Shown: positions 6,308 through 13,738, counted from the stretch's first letter. The stretch is 64,000 nucleotides of DNA from Bacillota bacterium (GCA_021770445.1 JAETQY010000021.1:1-64000); one strand, 5' to 3'. The notes: generated from the sequence alone by a model not told the origin. Translations and numbers: made by a program.

Positions 6308-6760
6308 TGTGCAAATGTGGAACACTATTAACTTCTGCTGTGATTATACCACAGCCCACATAGTATATGCAAGAGGGAAATTTAATTTTCCATTGGGCGG
6401 AACCTAAAGAAGTAGCCGCCACCTAGGACAAGGCAAGGAAGCGGCATTTTCTCAAGCTATAAACTTGTTGGAGATTGACCGCCCTTTCTGCTTTTATTGT
6501 AGCGTGAATTTTCTGTTTGTCAAGTTGAAAAAACCTCAACTAGACACAGCCGAAACCACCTGATAAACTAGAGCCGTATCCAGGTGGAGAATTTCCACCT
6601 TTGCGGCTCCACTTTTTTGCACTATAATGGAGCTGTATTCAGGGCGGAGTAAGTTAGGGCGGAGTAAGTTAGGGAGGATTGGAAAGCGGCCAGGGGTGTA
6701 GTGCGCCCAAACGCACCAATCCGGTTTTACCTTGGATATCCTAAATACAGGAATTTGCCA
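6308..6760. other. Gene-free stretch with hairpins and a 15-bp tandem repeat
   Basis: No credible coding frame. Visible structures: AGTTGA/TCAACT hairpin near 6524-6541; a larger hairpin at about 6571-6608 (GAGCCG with CGGCTC, inner AGGTGGA with TCCACCT) followed by CCACTTTTTT, which reads as a + strand terminator; and a direct tandem repeat of GGGCGGAGTAAGTTA at 6642-6656 and 6657-6671 with a partial third GGG. These may mark the junction of separate mobile units. Confidence 0.5.
6642..6671. repeat. Two tandem copies of GGGCGGAGTAAGTTA
   Basis: Exact 15-bp unit repeated head to tail. It lies about 90 bases before the strong promoter at 6761. It could be recombinase or regulator binding DNA at the border of the first integrase unit. 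Confidence 0.6.
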
Positions 6761-6789
6761 TTGACAACCACAATATATTGTGGTATAAA
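6761..6789 (+). promoter_or_regulatory. Near-consensus promoter with an 18-bp palindromic operator in the spacer
   Basis: TTGACA (6761-6766), a 17-base spacer, TATAAA (6784-6789). The spacer is almost entirely the perfect palindrome ACCACAATATATTGTGGT (6767-6784). A dimeric repressor on this palindrome would occlude RNA polymerase. Start of transcription would be about 6796. No coding frame with a ribosome site follows until the recombinase at 7778. Confidence 0.75.
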
Positions 6790-6795
6790 AGAAAG

Positions 6796-7740
6796 CGTAA
6801 TTGATTCTTTGTGCGCTCCCGGTGAAAACCCGGGGTAGGCCATAGGCCTATGAGCAGGCGGGGACCGGCATTGCACACGTTGTGATGGAGAACTTGGCCT
6901 TGGGCCAACGACTCCGGAGGATTGTACGTTATGGGGGTACTATGCCCCTACCGATTTTTGTAGCAGCTTCGGCTGAGGTTGACTTTTTGCGGACGTTGTG
7001 GTACTCTGCATGTAACAGTACCAGGCGCTCCGTTTCGACGGGCACAGTTTCCGTGTAACACCAGTATGGAGAACATTTCAACTGGGCACAGCTCCGGTTG
7101 ATTTCAGGTAAGATTTTTTCAGGTCAGATGTTTGCTCTGGGGAGTTATTGTGCCCTCTGAGGTTTGACAGGTGCTGGAGACAGCACCATAGTATGACATG
7201 CGGCCTGGTCCGATAGATTCAACAACTGAATCAAAGACTTATGACGTCTGAAAGCAAGAGAATTGTTTTCAGGCGTTTTTGCGTCCAAAAATCAGACAAC
7301 ACCCGGCGCATGAGCGCAACGGCCTGGGACCTGTCACCCCAGGGCGCCAAGGGTAAACGATGGAAGGAGTTTATTGAATCGCTATGAAAAATTATTGTTA
7401 TCCCGGGCCGGTTCTGACAGCCGGCCGGTCCCGCCGCCAGCAGGGCGGGGCCTCACTTCCCCTCCACCTGTCCAACTGCTGGGGACAGGACCACGGACGC
7501 TTGCGGGGTTCCCGCGCCTTGCCCAAGGTCGTGCGTCCACCGCGGGAAGCTCTTTCCCACTCGCCTGCAGGCGGGTATGCGGTGATCTTACTGAACTTCT
7601 TTTCCAACAGAGACAGTTTTTATAAATCGGCCTCTCCCATAACTTAGGCCCTTGCGCCCCAAGGCTTTTGACATCATTGGCGCGGTCTGGCTCCGGGAGG
7701 TCTGACGGAAAACAGTCAGAAACGGCTGGCCGCCGCTAAT
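6796..7740 (+). ncRNA. Candidate large structured RNA or very long leader upstream of the recombinase
   Basis: Nearly 950 bases follow a strong promoter with no believable gene (frames at 7374-7647 lack good starts and have odd composition) but many short, exact hairpins: 6817-6835 and 6836-6850 back to back; 6894-6908 nested in a GGAG/CTCC pair; 6964-6975 with a C(UUCG)G tetraloop; 6999-7023; 7030-7041 with a second UUCG loop; 7078-7101; 7170-7187 with a GAGA (GNRA) loop on a 7-bp stem; 7216-7232; 7244-7276; 7323-7343; 7467-7489; 7503-7515; 7544-7558; 7701-7720. Such density and stable tetraloops are typical of ornate RNAs (GOLLD and ROOL are known classes of similar size in phages and elements). 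Class membership is not established; it could also be a leader that controls the recombinase. Confidence 0.55.
7244..7281 (+). terminator. Possible intrinsic terminator inside the structured region
   Basis: A 10-bp stem (7244-7253 with 7267-7276, one G-U pair) is followed by TTTTT (7276-7280). If it works, the RNA from 6796 would be about 485 bases, and 7282-7777 would be a second structured segment or be reached only by read-through. Confidence 0.4.
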
Positions 7741-7777
7741 GGGCAAACTGCGTCCTTTTTTCAGAAAGGATGTACTT

Positions 7778-8749
7778 ATGTCAAAACATTATCAAAATCT
7801 CCTCGCACAGCTGGACAAGCTCCATCGCCACAACCGGCAAGGCAGCTTCCGGACCAAGCAGCGTTACTATGAGGCTATGCAGCGGTTCTGCCGCTTCCTG
7901 GCCGAGCGGTACCGCCTGGAGCGTCTGGCCAACATCGCCCCCAAACACATTTACGCCTATGTGTCCTACCTCCAGGAGCAGGAGAAATCCGCCTCCACCA
8001 TCAAGACCGATCTCTCCGCCATCCGCTTTTTTCACGACTTGATCCAGCAGCCCCGCTATGAGCTGCCGGCTAATACTGATCTGTTCCTCCAGCGCCGTAC
8101 CTTCGGCGAGGTAGACCGGACCTGGAGCGATTCTGAATTTAACCGGATGCTGGACTTTGCCTTAGAATCTAATCGAGAGGACTATATTTCAATTCTATAC
8201 CTAGGCCGCTATGCCGCATTGAGGATTCACGAGTGCTTCCGTATTGACACTGCAACTGCAACCAAAGCCATCAAAGAAAATGTCCTCACCATCAAAGGCA
8301 AGGGAGGACTGGTGAGGGCAGTGCCGCTCACACCGCTCCTGGTTCAGCGGCTCCAGCGCCACCTGTGTCAGACTCCCCGAGGCCATAAACTGTTTGTCCC
8401 GGATGACCAGCAGACCCACGAGGCAATCAAGGCCCTCCAGGCATTCATTTATTTGTACCGCCCCTACGCTCAGGACAAAGGCTCTGACCGGCCCATGACC
8501 TTCCACGGCTTGCGCCACACCTGTGCCGCAGAATGGTATAAGGGGTTCATCCAACGTGGTTCCAGCCCCTACCAGGCCCGCAAATCGGTATCCAAGCTGC
8601 TCGGCCATGGGCGGGATGATGTAACCCGGATTTATCTGGCCTCTCTGAAAGAAACGCCCCAAAATTCCTCGTACAAATATGCCCTGTCCACTGATATTCC
8701 TGCCGGTAAGATGGAGCCGGAGAGGGGGGATAGCAATGGCGAAAAGTAA
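7778..8749 (+). CDS. Tyrosine recombinase 1 (323 aa)
   Basis: ATG at 7778 follows AGAAAGGATG; an upstream in-frame ATG at 7739 lacks a ribosome site. The N-terminal SAM-like core-binding domain (about 5-100, ending SASTIKTDLSAIRFFHDL) precedes a catalytic domain with Arg (ARYAALRIHECFR), the HxLR box (TFHGLRHTCAAEW), the third-position His (LLGHGRDDVTRIYL) and the Tyr in the same segment. All main catalytic residues are present. The type resembles XerC/D-like integrases of clostridial transposable units. Its 3' end overlaps the second recombinase by 14 bases. The long structured region before it is unusual for an integrase. Confidence 0.92.
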   Translation: MSKHYQNLLAQLDKLHRHNRQGSFRTKQRYYEAMQRFCRFLAERYRLERLANIAPKHIYAYVSYLQEQEKSASTIKTDLSAIRFFHDLIQQPRYELPANTDLFLQRRTFGEVDRTWSDSEFNRMLDFALESNREDYISILYLGRYAALRIHECFRIDTATATKAIKENVLTIKGKGGLVRAVPLTPLLVQRLQRHLCQTPRGHKLFVPDDQQTHEAIKALQAFIYLYRPYAQDKGSDRPMTFHGLRHTCAAEWYKGFIQRGSSPYQARKSVSKLLGHGRDDVTRIYLASLKETPQNSSYKYALSTDIPAGKMEPERGDSNGEK

Positions 8750-9869
8750 TTACTTTCGTAAGACCGCCCGCTACAATGGCAAGCAGTATGAAGCATACGG
8801 CACAACTGAGCTGGAGGCGATGACCAAACTAGCGGACAAGCTGGCCGCAGCCAAAAGGGGAGAGGAGGCCATCGGTGGCGCCATGACGGTGGACGCCTGG
8901 TTCAACCAGTGGTTGACCACCTACAAGGAGCCAAAAGGGATGACTCCGAAATCCCTGGGGATGTATCGGGAAAAGTATACCAGGTACATCAAGCCCCGGA
9001 TTGGCCGGTTGAAGTTGAAGGATGTGAAAGACATCCATCTGCAGAAGGTCATGAATGAGCAAGCGGGCATGTCCAGCTCTCACGTTAAAAAGGTCTGCCA
9101 GGTGCTCAAGGGGATGTTTAAACGCGCCAGACAGTCACGGCTCATTCCCTACGATCCCTCGGAGCTACTGGAGCTGCCAGCAACCACCACGGGTACCCAC
9201 CGCTCCATCACCGACGCAGAGCGAGCAGCAATCCTGGAGGTGGCTAAAACCTCCAGGGCTGGGCTGTGGGTGCTGACGTTGCTCTATACTGGAATGAGGC
9301 CGGGGGAGACGGCGGCACTGATCTGGAACGACGTGGACTTCAGCCACAACGAGATACACGTCCACGCCGCAGCGGAGAGTGGTACAGGAGCCATAAAAGG
9401 CCCTAAGAGTGCCGCCGGGGTGAGGGATATCCCGATACATTCCCAACTGCTCCCGCTGCTCCTGGCGGCCAGAGGGAAGCCGTTCAGCCCTGTTTTTCCT
9501 ACCCAGCGGGGGAACATTCAGAACAGCGGAAGTATCCGGCGCCTGTGGACCGGCTTCCGCCGGGAGCTGGATATCTATATGGGGGCGGAGGTATACCGCA
9601 ATCAGATTATCCGGTCGGTAGTGGCTCCTGACCTGACTCCCTATTGTCTGCGGCATACTTTCTGCACGGATCTCCAGCGGGCTGGGGTGCCGCTGAACGT
9701 GGCCAAGGAACTGATGGGACACAGCGACATCAGCACCACCGCAAATATTTATACTCACCGGGATCGAGATGTACTTCATGCTGGTATCGCTCTGTTAGAT
9801 GGCCGTGCTGGGACAGCTGCTGGTACTGCCGGAACGGCTCCCACCTCAATCGCTTGCGGCAGTAAGTAA
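8736..9869 (+). CDS. Tyrosine recombinase 2, phage/ICE integrase (377 aa)
   Basis: ATG at 8736 has GAGAGGGGGG upstream, inside the end of recombinase 1. An AP2-like arm-binding N-terminus (1-55, YFRKTARYNGKQYEAYGTT), a core-binding domain (60-155) and a catalytic domain follow. The catalytic set is Arg in LLYTGMRPGETAAL, LTPYCLRHTFCTDLQ (Tyr in place of the first His of HxxR, a frequent variant), His in ELMGHSDISTTANIYTH and the Tyr nucleophile there. The gene ends 18 bases before the tRNA-Gly fragment, the usual layout of an integrase beside its att site, so this enzyme most likely inserted the element. Confidence 0.93.
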   Translation: MAKSNYFRKTARYNGKQYEAYGTTELEAMTKLADKLAAAKRGEEAIGGAMTVDAWFNQWLTTYKEPKGMTPKSLGMYREKYTRYIKPRIGRLKLKDVKDIHLQKVMNEQAGMSSSHVKKVCQVLKGMFKRARQSRLIPYDPSELLELPATTTGTHRSITDAERAAILEVAKTSRAGLWVLTLLYTGMRPGETAALIWNDVDFSHNEIHVHAAAESGTGAIKGPKSAAGVRDIPIHSQLLPLLLAARGKPFSPVFPTQRGNIQNSGSIRRLWTGFRRELDIYMGAEVYRNQIIRSVVAPDLTPYCLRHTFCTDLQRAGVPLNVAKELMGHSDISTTANIYTHRDRDVLHAGIALLDGRAGTAAGTAGTAPTSIACGSK

Positions 9870-9886
9870 ACAGTTTTATTTACCCG

Positions 9887-9935
9887 TCTGCTTCCCAAGC
9901 TGAACACGAGGGTTCGATTCCCTTCACCTGCTCCA
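9887..9935 (+). tRNA. 3' fragment of tRNA-Gly(CCC): attachment site
   Basis: The sequence matches the 3' half of a glycine tRNA: anticodon loop with CCC (CTTCCCAAG), T arm (GAGGG TTCGATT CCCTT), acceptor 3' strand CACCTGC and discriminator plus CCA. No 5' half with the matching GCAGGTG precedes it; the integrase gene does. The anticodon stem has one mismatch, as if the crossover lay near its 5' arm. It therefore marks the element's right junction, and a full tRNA-Gly(CCC) gene is expected at the left junction outside this window. Confidence 0.85.
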
Positions 9936-9936
9936 C

Positions 9937-9975
9937 ATCGTCGGAGCAAAGTCCGCTTTGCTCCGACGATTTTTT
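9937..9975 (+). terminator. Terminator of the former tRNA-Gly gene
   Basis: A perfect 15-bp stem (9937-9951 with 9956-9970, loop TCCG) is followed by TTTTT. It begins one base after the CCA end and is chromosomal DNA. Confidence 0.88.
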
Positions 9976-10015
9976 GCAAAAATCGTCATCCGCTCCGCTC
10001 CCTTGCTCCTCCTCT

Positions 10016-10054
10016 CCAACCGCGACCCGCTTCGCTGGGCTCGCGGTTGGTTTT
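10016..10054 (+). terminator. Hairpin with TTTT
   Basis: Arms CCAACCGCGA (10016-10025) and TCGCGGTTGG (10041-10050), with a smaller CCC/GGG pair inside, are followed by TTTT. A second terminator after the tRNA site, or a repeated palindrome. Confidence 0.45.
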
Positions 10055-10105
10055 GGGTGCTGATCCGAAAGTCGAAGCATCTAAACTGAGCGCTTGTGCC
10101 ACATG

Positions 10106-10150
10106 AAAAATCCCGTAATCCTCAGAGTTGTAAGGATCACGGGATTTTTT
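10106..10150. terminator. Bidirectional terminator downstream of hicB
   Basis: AAAAATCCCGTAATCCT (10106-10122) pairs with AGGATCACGGGATTTTTT (10133-10150), with T-runs on both strands. It lies 14 bases past the hicB stop codon and would end the leftward hicAB transcript. Confidence 0.75.
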
Positions 10151-10163
10151 GTGTTTTGTTCTA

Positions 10164-10370
10164 TTATGCGTATCTCAACCGGCCTTTCGGTTCTGGTACA
10201 GGACGGCCCAACTCCCGCGCTGTGTCGATCCACTCTTGGGCGGTCAGTTCTACGTTGTGCAGCGCCTCTTTTGCGGTTTGCCCGTCCGCCATGCACCCAG
10301 CCAACTCAGGTACTTCCGCAATGTAAGCGCCGTCCTCCTCGCTCCAATACAGGATGATCTCATACTTCAT
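10164..10370 (-). CDS. hicB: HicB-type antitoxin
   Basis: 68 residues with the HicB pattern: YEIILYWSEEDGAYIAEVPELAG, then CMADGQTAKEALHNVELTAQEWIDTA. This partial RNase H fold neutralises HicA by covering its active site. It lacks a long C-terminal DNA-binding extension, so any autorepression would be weak or done through the complex. It is encoded after hicA and overlaps it by 11 bases. It lies just outside the element, about 200 bases past the att site. Confidence 0.88.
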   Translation of the reverse strand: MKYEIILYWSEEDGAYIAEVPELAGCMADGQTAKEALHNVELTAQEWIDTARELGRPVPEPKGRLRYA

Positions 10371-10623
10371 GAATATCCCCTCCTAATTGGTATTCCAAGA
10401 TGATATTGCGCACCTGTTTCACCTGGTAGGGCTTCGCCCTATTGCCAACAGGCTGAATATTGATAATCTCTTCCACTCCGTCTTTAGTGTATATGAAATG
10501 ATCTCCTTTTATGCGGCACTGGAAACCGAGATGATCGAGAACGGCCCGCAAATCCGCAAAGGGTATGCTCTTGTCCCGGGTGCCGCTCATGATAGATAAG
10601 AGCAGCTTTTCATATTGGCTCAC
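10360..10623 (-). CDS. hicA: HicA-type mRNA interferase toxin
   Basis: 87 residues. The HicA double-stranded-RNA-binding-like fold is recognisable: FADLRAVLDHLGFQCRIKGDHFIY, then TKDGVEEIINIQPVGNRAKPYQVKQVRNIIL. The His in KGDHFIY is at the catalytic position (G-[SD]-H). Length is within the family range. Toxin first, antitoxin second is the standard hicAB order. A chromosomal copy beside an insertion hot spot may stabilise the region or defend against invaders; this is inferred. Confidence 0.85.
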   Translation of the reverse strand: MSQYEKLLLSIMSGTRDKSIPFADLRAVLDHLGFQCRIKGDHFIYTKDGVEEIINIQPVGNRAKPYQVKQVRNIILEYQLGGDIHEV

Positions 10624-10698
10624 TGCCTGCCCTCCATACGCTCCTGCCGTGGGTATGTCTCCACCGCCCGCGTTACCAGGGGCGTCTGACTTTTTGCT

Positions 10699-11112
10699 TT
10701 AATCCTCGATATTGACCAGTATGTTGTCTGTTCCGTGTTCCTCAAACTCCGCGATGTAGGCGTCGATGCGGCTGGTGAGCTCGGCGTAGTTCTGCTCGTC
10801 GATGGGGGCGTCGTCCATATCCCGGCGGGCCAGGTCCTCGGCCAGGATCTCGAAAAACACATTGTTCTCGTACTCCACGATGGCCTCATGAATGCCCCCC
10901 TCCACAAAGGCCCGGGAGGGAACGATCTCTCCCTGATACAGCTCAGCCAGCTGGGGCATACCCTCCAGGGCGGCCCGGCCGAAGAGCAGGCTCTCCACCT
11001 GATCGTAGTCGGCAAAGCGGTCGTCCCCACGGGTGGAGTTTAAGATCCAGTTTCCGATGTACACCAGGTCCAGCAGGCGGCGGAACTGTTTTCTGTTCAA
11101 TTCCAGATTCAT
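10699..11112 (-). CDS. Hypothetical protein (137 aa)
   Basis: An acidic all-helical protein that starts MNLELNRKQFRRLLDLVYIGNW. No transmembrane span or catalytic motif is seen, and I do not recognise the family. It looks cytoplasmic. It has its own consensus promoter (11177-11204, minus strand) and a GGAGAGGAGGGG ribosome site, so it is a single well-expressed gene rather than part of hicAB, from which it is separated by 75 bases. Confidence 0.75.
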   Translation of the reverse strand: MNLELNRKQFRRLLDLVYIGNWILNSTRGDDRFADYDQVESLLFGRAALEGMPQLAELYQGEIVPSRAFVEGGIHEAIVEYENNVFFEILAEDLARRDMDDAPIDEQNYAELTSRIDAYIAEFEEHGTDNILVNIED

Positions 11113-11176
11113 AAAACCCCTCCTCTCCCGCGGGAGACAATGATATACTCAGGGGACGGGAGCACTATCTACAGCT

Positions 11177-11204
11177 ATTATAGCGCCCAAATGAAATTTG
11201 TCAA
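11177..11204 (-). promoter_or_regulatory. Promoter of the 137-aa hypothetical gene
   Basis: On the minus strand, TTGACA (11199-11204), a 16-base spacer and TATAAT (11177-11182): both boxes match consensus. Confidence 0.8.
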
Positions 11205-11267
11205 ATGGAGAAACACGGCAAAATGCCTTGTTTTTTCAGGCAAAATGACATACAATAAAAGAGACAC

Positions 11268-11296
11268 TTTACAGCCGCCTCCAAACTGTGTATAAT
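11268..11296 (+). promoter_or_regulatory. Promoter of the DUF1934-argS operon
   Basis: TTTACA (11268-11273), 17 bases, TATAAT (11291-11296), about 65 bases before the DUF1934 start. It is back to back with the promoter at 11177-11204. Confidence 0.75.
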
Positions 11297-11361
11297 ACCT
11301 CAGACTGACGGACCGGGGGGTCCGCCGGAGCGAAATGATCACAGCGATTGGAGGTCCCTCA

Positions 11362-11811
11362 ATGGACAAGGAAGTGGTCATCTCCATCAAGGGGATGCAG
11401 AAATACGAGGGTACACTCCCGGACGTGGTGGAGCTGGTCACCGCCGGCCGCCTGGCCCGGGAGGGGGAGAGCTATACGCTGTCCTATCAGGAGAGCGAGC
11501 TCACCGGTCTGGGGGGTACCCTGACCACCATCCAGGTGGATGGGGAGCAGGTCACCCTCCTGCGGGTGGGGGAGTTCAACTCCCAGATGGTGTTCCAGGA
11601 GGGACGCCGGCATCTGTCCATGTACAATACACCCTATGGCGCAATGGCCATCGGCGTGCATACCCGCCACCTGCTGGCCGAGCTCAACGACCAGGGGGGC
11701 GATATCGAGGTGGATTACTCCATCGAGGTAGACCACGCCCTGGCCGGCCGCAGCGTTTTCCATATCAACGTGAAGGAGACGGAGGGCGGCCTGGGCAGCC
11801 TGAAGCAGTAA
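11362..11811 (+). CDS. DUF1934 (YwiB-like) beta-barrel protein
   Basis: 149 residues from ATG at 11362 (GGAGG 7 bases upstream; an in-frame ATG at 11335 lacks a site). The features of DUF1934 calycin-like proteins are present: an opening VVISIKGMQKYEG strand, YTLSYQES, TLTTIQVDGEQVTLLRVGE, HLSMYNTPYGAMAIGVHT and a closing VDYSIEVDHALAGRSVFHINVKE. The function is unknown. The gene lies 44 bases before argS, an arrangement conserved in many Firmicutes, which suggests a housekeeping role linked to translation. Confidence 0.88.
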   Translation: MDKEVVISIKGMQKYEGTLPDVVELVTAGRLAREGESYTLSYQESELTGLGGTLTTIQVDGEQVTLLRVGEFNSQMVFQEGRRHLSMYNTPYGAMAIGVHTRHLLAELNDQGGDIEVDYSIEVDHALAGRSVFHINVKETEGGLGSLKQ

Positions 11812-11855
11812 AGCGCTCCCGCGAAGGGGGAGCCGAAGAGAAAAGGTGATATAAG

Positions 11856-13607
11856 ATGACAAACATGATCCAGGCCGCCAAGGACCAGGTGGCCGCCCTG
11901 ACCCAGGCGGCCTATGAGCGGGCCGCCGCCGCGGGGGTGCTGCCCGCCGGGGCCGAGGTGAAGGCCACCATTGAGATTCCCAAGGACACCGCCCACGGGG
12001 ACTACGCCTCCTCCTTCGCCATGGCGGGCGCCAAAGCGCTGCATATGGCCCCCCGGGCCATCGCCCAGGCCATTGTGGACCACCTGGAGCTGGAGGACAG
12101 CTACTTTCATAAGGTAGAGATTGCCGGCCCCGGCTTCCTCAACTTCACGCTGGGCCCCAAGTGGTACGGAGAGGTCCTGTCTGCCATTGAGACCCAGGGG
12201 GCCGCTTACGGCTCCGGTGCCGAGGGTGCGGGCAAAAAGGTGATGGTGGAGTTTGTCTCCGCCAATCCCACCGGCCCCATGCACATGGGCAACGCCCGGG
12301 GGGGCGTGCTGGGGGACACCCTGGCCAACGTCCTGGCCCGGGACGGCTGGGACGTGTGGAAGGAGTTCTACGTCAACGATGCGGGCAACCAGATTAACAA
12401 GTTTGCCCGGTCCATCTACGCCCGGTGTATGCAGCTGGTCCTGGGGGAGGACAACTACGCTTTCCCCGAGGACGGCTACCACGGAGACGACATCAAAGAG
12501 CTGGCCCAGGGCTTTACCGCTCAGGCGGGGGACGCCTTCCCCGGGGACACGCCGGAGGAGGACTGGCTGGAGCAAATGGCCAAATTCGGCCTGGAGCGGA
12601 ACATCCCCAAGATGGAGGCCGATTTGAAAAAATACGGCATCGTCTACGACCAGTGGTTTTTGGAGTCCTCCCTCCACGAAAGCGGCTTTGTGGCTGACAC
12701 GGTGGCCCTGCTCACCGAGAAGGGCTGGACCTATGAGAAGGACGGGGCCCTGTGGCTGAACACCACCGAGCTTTTGAAAAAGAAGTACCTGGCTGAGGGC
12801 AAAACTCAGGAGCAGGTGGACAAGCTGGACCTGAAGGACGATGTCCTCCGCCGGGCCAACGGCTTCTACACCTACTTCGCCGCCGACATCGCCTACCACC
12901 GGAACAAGTTTGAGGTCCGGGGCTTCGACAAGGTCATCAACATCTGGGGGGCCGACCACCACGGCCACGTGGCCCGCCTCCAGGCGGCCCTGGACGGCCT
13001 GGGGCTGGACGGCTCCCACCGCTTAGTGATCGTGCTGATGCAGCTTGTCAACCTGCTCCAGGACGGCAAGCCGGTGCGCATGTCCAAGCGGACGGGCAAG
13101 GCCATTGCCCTCCACGACCTCCTGGACGAGATCAGCGTGGATGCCGCCCGGTACTATTTCAACAACCGGGCCGCCTCCAGCCCCCTGGACTTCGACCTGG
13201 ATCTGGCCGTCCGCCAGGACAGCGAAAACCCGGTGTACTATGTCCAGTACGCCCACGCCCGCATCTGCTCCCTCCTGGCCCGCATGGCGGAGAGCGGCGC
13301 GGCGGTGTGCCCCGCAAGCGAGGTGGACGCCGACCTCCTCACCCAGCCAGAGGAGCTGGCCCTGATAAAATCCCTGGCCCAGTACCCGGAGGAACTCCAT
13401 CTGGCCGCCCGGGACTACGACCCCAGCCGGATCAACCGCTATCTCACCGCCTTGGCCGGCGACTTCCACCGCTTCTACAATTCCTGCCGCTGCATGGTGG
13501 ACGACCCCTGTCTCCAGGCCGCCCGGCTCAAGCTGGCCGACGCCACCCGGGCTGTCCTGGCCAACGGACTGAACCTGCTGGGGGTCACCGCGCCGGAGAA
13601 GATGTAA
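11856..13607 (+). CDS. argS: Arginyl-tRNA synthetase
   Basis: 583 residues, full length for class Ia ArgRS. The HIGH box is PMHMGNARGG (within VSANPTGPMHMGNARGG), and the KMSKS-like loop is VRMSKRTGK. The N-terminal Arg-tRNA synthetase additional domain (about 1-95), the Rossmann core, and the C-terminal helical DALR anticodon-binding domain (YVQYAHARICSLL onward) are all there. It charges tRNA-Arg in the cytoplasm. It follows DUF1934 and is followed by a palindromic repeat cluster. Confidence 0.98.
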   Translation: MTNMIQAAKDQVAALTQAAYERAAAAGVLPAGAEVKATIEIPKDTAHGDYASSFAMAGAKALHMAPRAIAQAIVDHLELEDSYFHKVEIAGPGFLNFTLGPKWYGEVLSAIETQGAAYGSGAEGAGKKVMVEFVSANPTGPMHMGNARGGVLGDTLANVLARDGWDVWKEFYVNDAGNQINKFARSIYARCMQLVLGEDNYAFPEDGYHGDDIKELAQGFTAQAGDAFPGDTPEEDWLEQMAKFGLERNIPKMEADLKKYGIVYDQWFLESSLHESGFVADTVALLTEKGWTYEKDGALWLNTTELLKKKYLAEGKTQEQVDKLDLKDDVLRRANGFYTYFAADIAYHRNKFEVRGFDKVINIWGADHHGHVARLQAALDGLGLDGSHRLVIVLMQLVNLLQDGKPVRMSKRTGKAIALHDLLDEISVDAARYYFNNRAASSPLDFDLDLAVRQDSENPVYYVQYAHARICSLLARMAESGAAVCPASEVDADLLTQPEELALIKSLAQYPEELHLAARDYDPSRINRYLTALAGDFHRFYNSCRCMVDDPCLQAARLKLADATRAVLANGLNLLGVTAPEKM

Positions 13608-13722
13608 AAGCCTCCCTCTTTGAGGGAGGTGGCACGGCGAAGCCGTGACGGAGGGAGTCCTTTGACGAAATACTCCCTCAGTCGCCGCAGGCGGCGACAG
13701 CTCCCTCAAGGAGGGAGCCTTA
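13608..13722. repeat. REP/BIME-like palindromic repeat cluster
   Basis: Four hairpins in a row: CCTCCCTC/GAGGGAGG (13611-13629), CACGGC/GCCGTG (13633-13647), GTCGCC/GGCGAC with GCA loop (about 13682-13696) and CTCCCTC/GAGGGAG (about 13700-13717). The two halves are inverted relative to each other, as in bacterial interspersed mosaic elements. It begins one base after the argS stop. It may stabilise or terminate the argS message. Confidence 0.75.
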
Positions 13723-13738
13723 TGGGGGCTGAACACAT

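Noticed and set aside
6642..6671. Start of a CRISPR array
   Set aside because: Only two 15-bp copies with no spacer between them and no cas genes.
6811..6850. Group II intron 5' end (GTGCGC) with a domain V-like GAGCC hairpin at 6571-6608
   Set aside because: The GAGCC hairpin lies upstream rather than downstream of the GTGCGC, it has the wrong loop layout, and no reverse transcriptase or maturase gene is present.
6811..6870. Cobalamin-type riboswitch (GGTGAAAA followed by a C-rich block)
   Set aside because: The B12 box and the other conserved blocks are missing, and the downstream gene is a recombinase.
7374..7647. Coding frames of about 83-87 codons on the + strand
   Set aside because: No good ribosome site, biased Pro/Ser/Arg composition, and the DNA is dense in hairpins; they look like chance frames in structured DNA.
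9776..9979. Protein frame across the tRNA-Gly fragment (minus strand)
   Set aside because: Chance translation of tRNA sequence, a common artefact at att sites.
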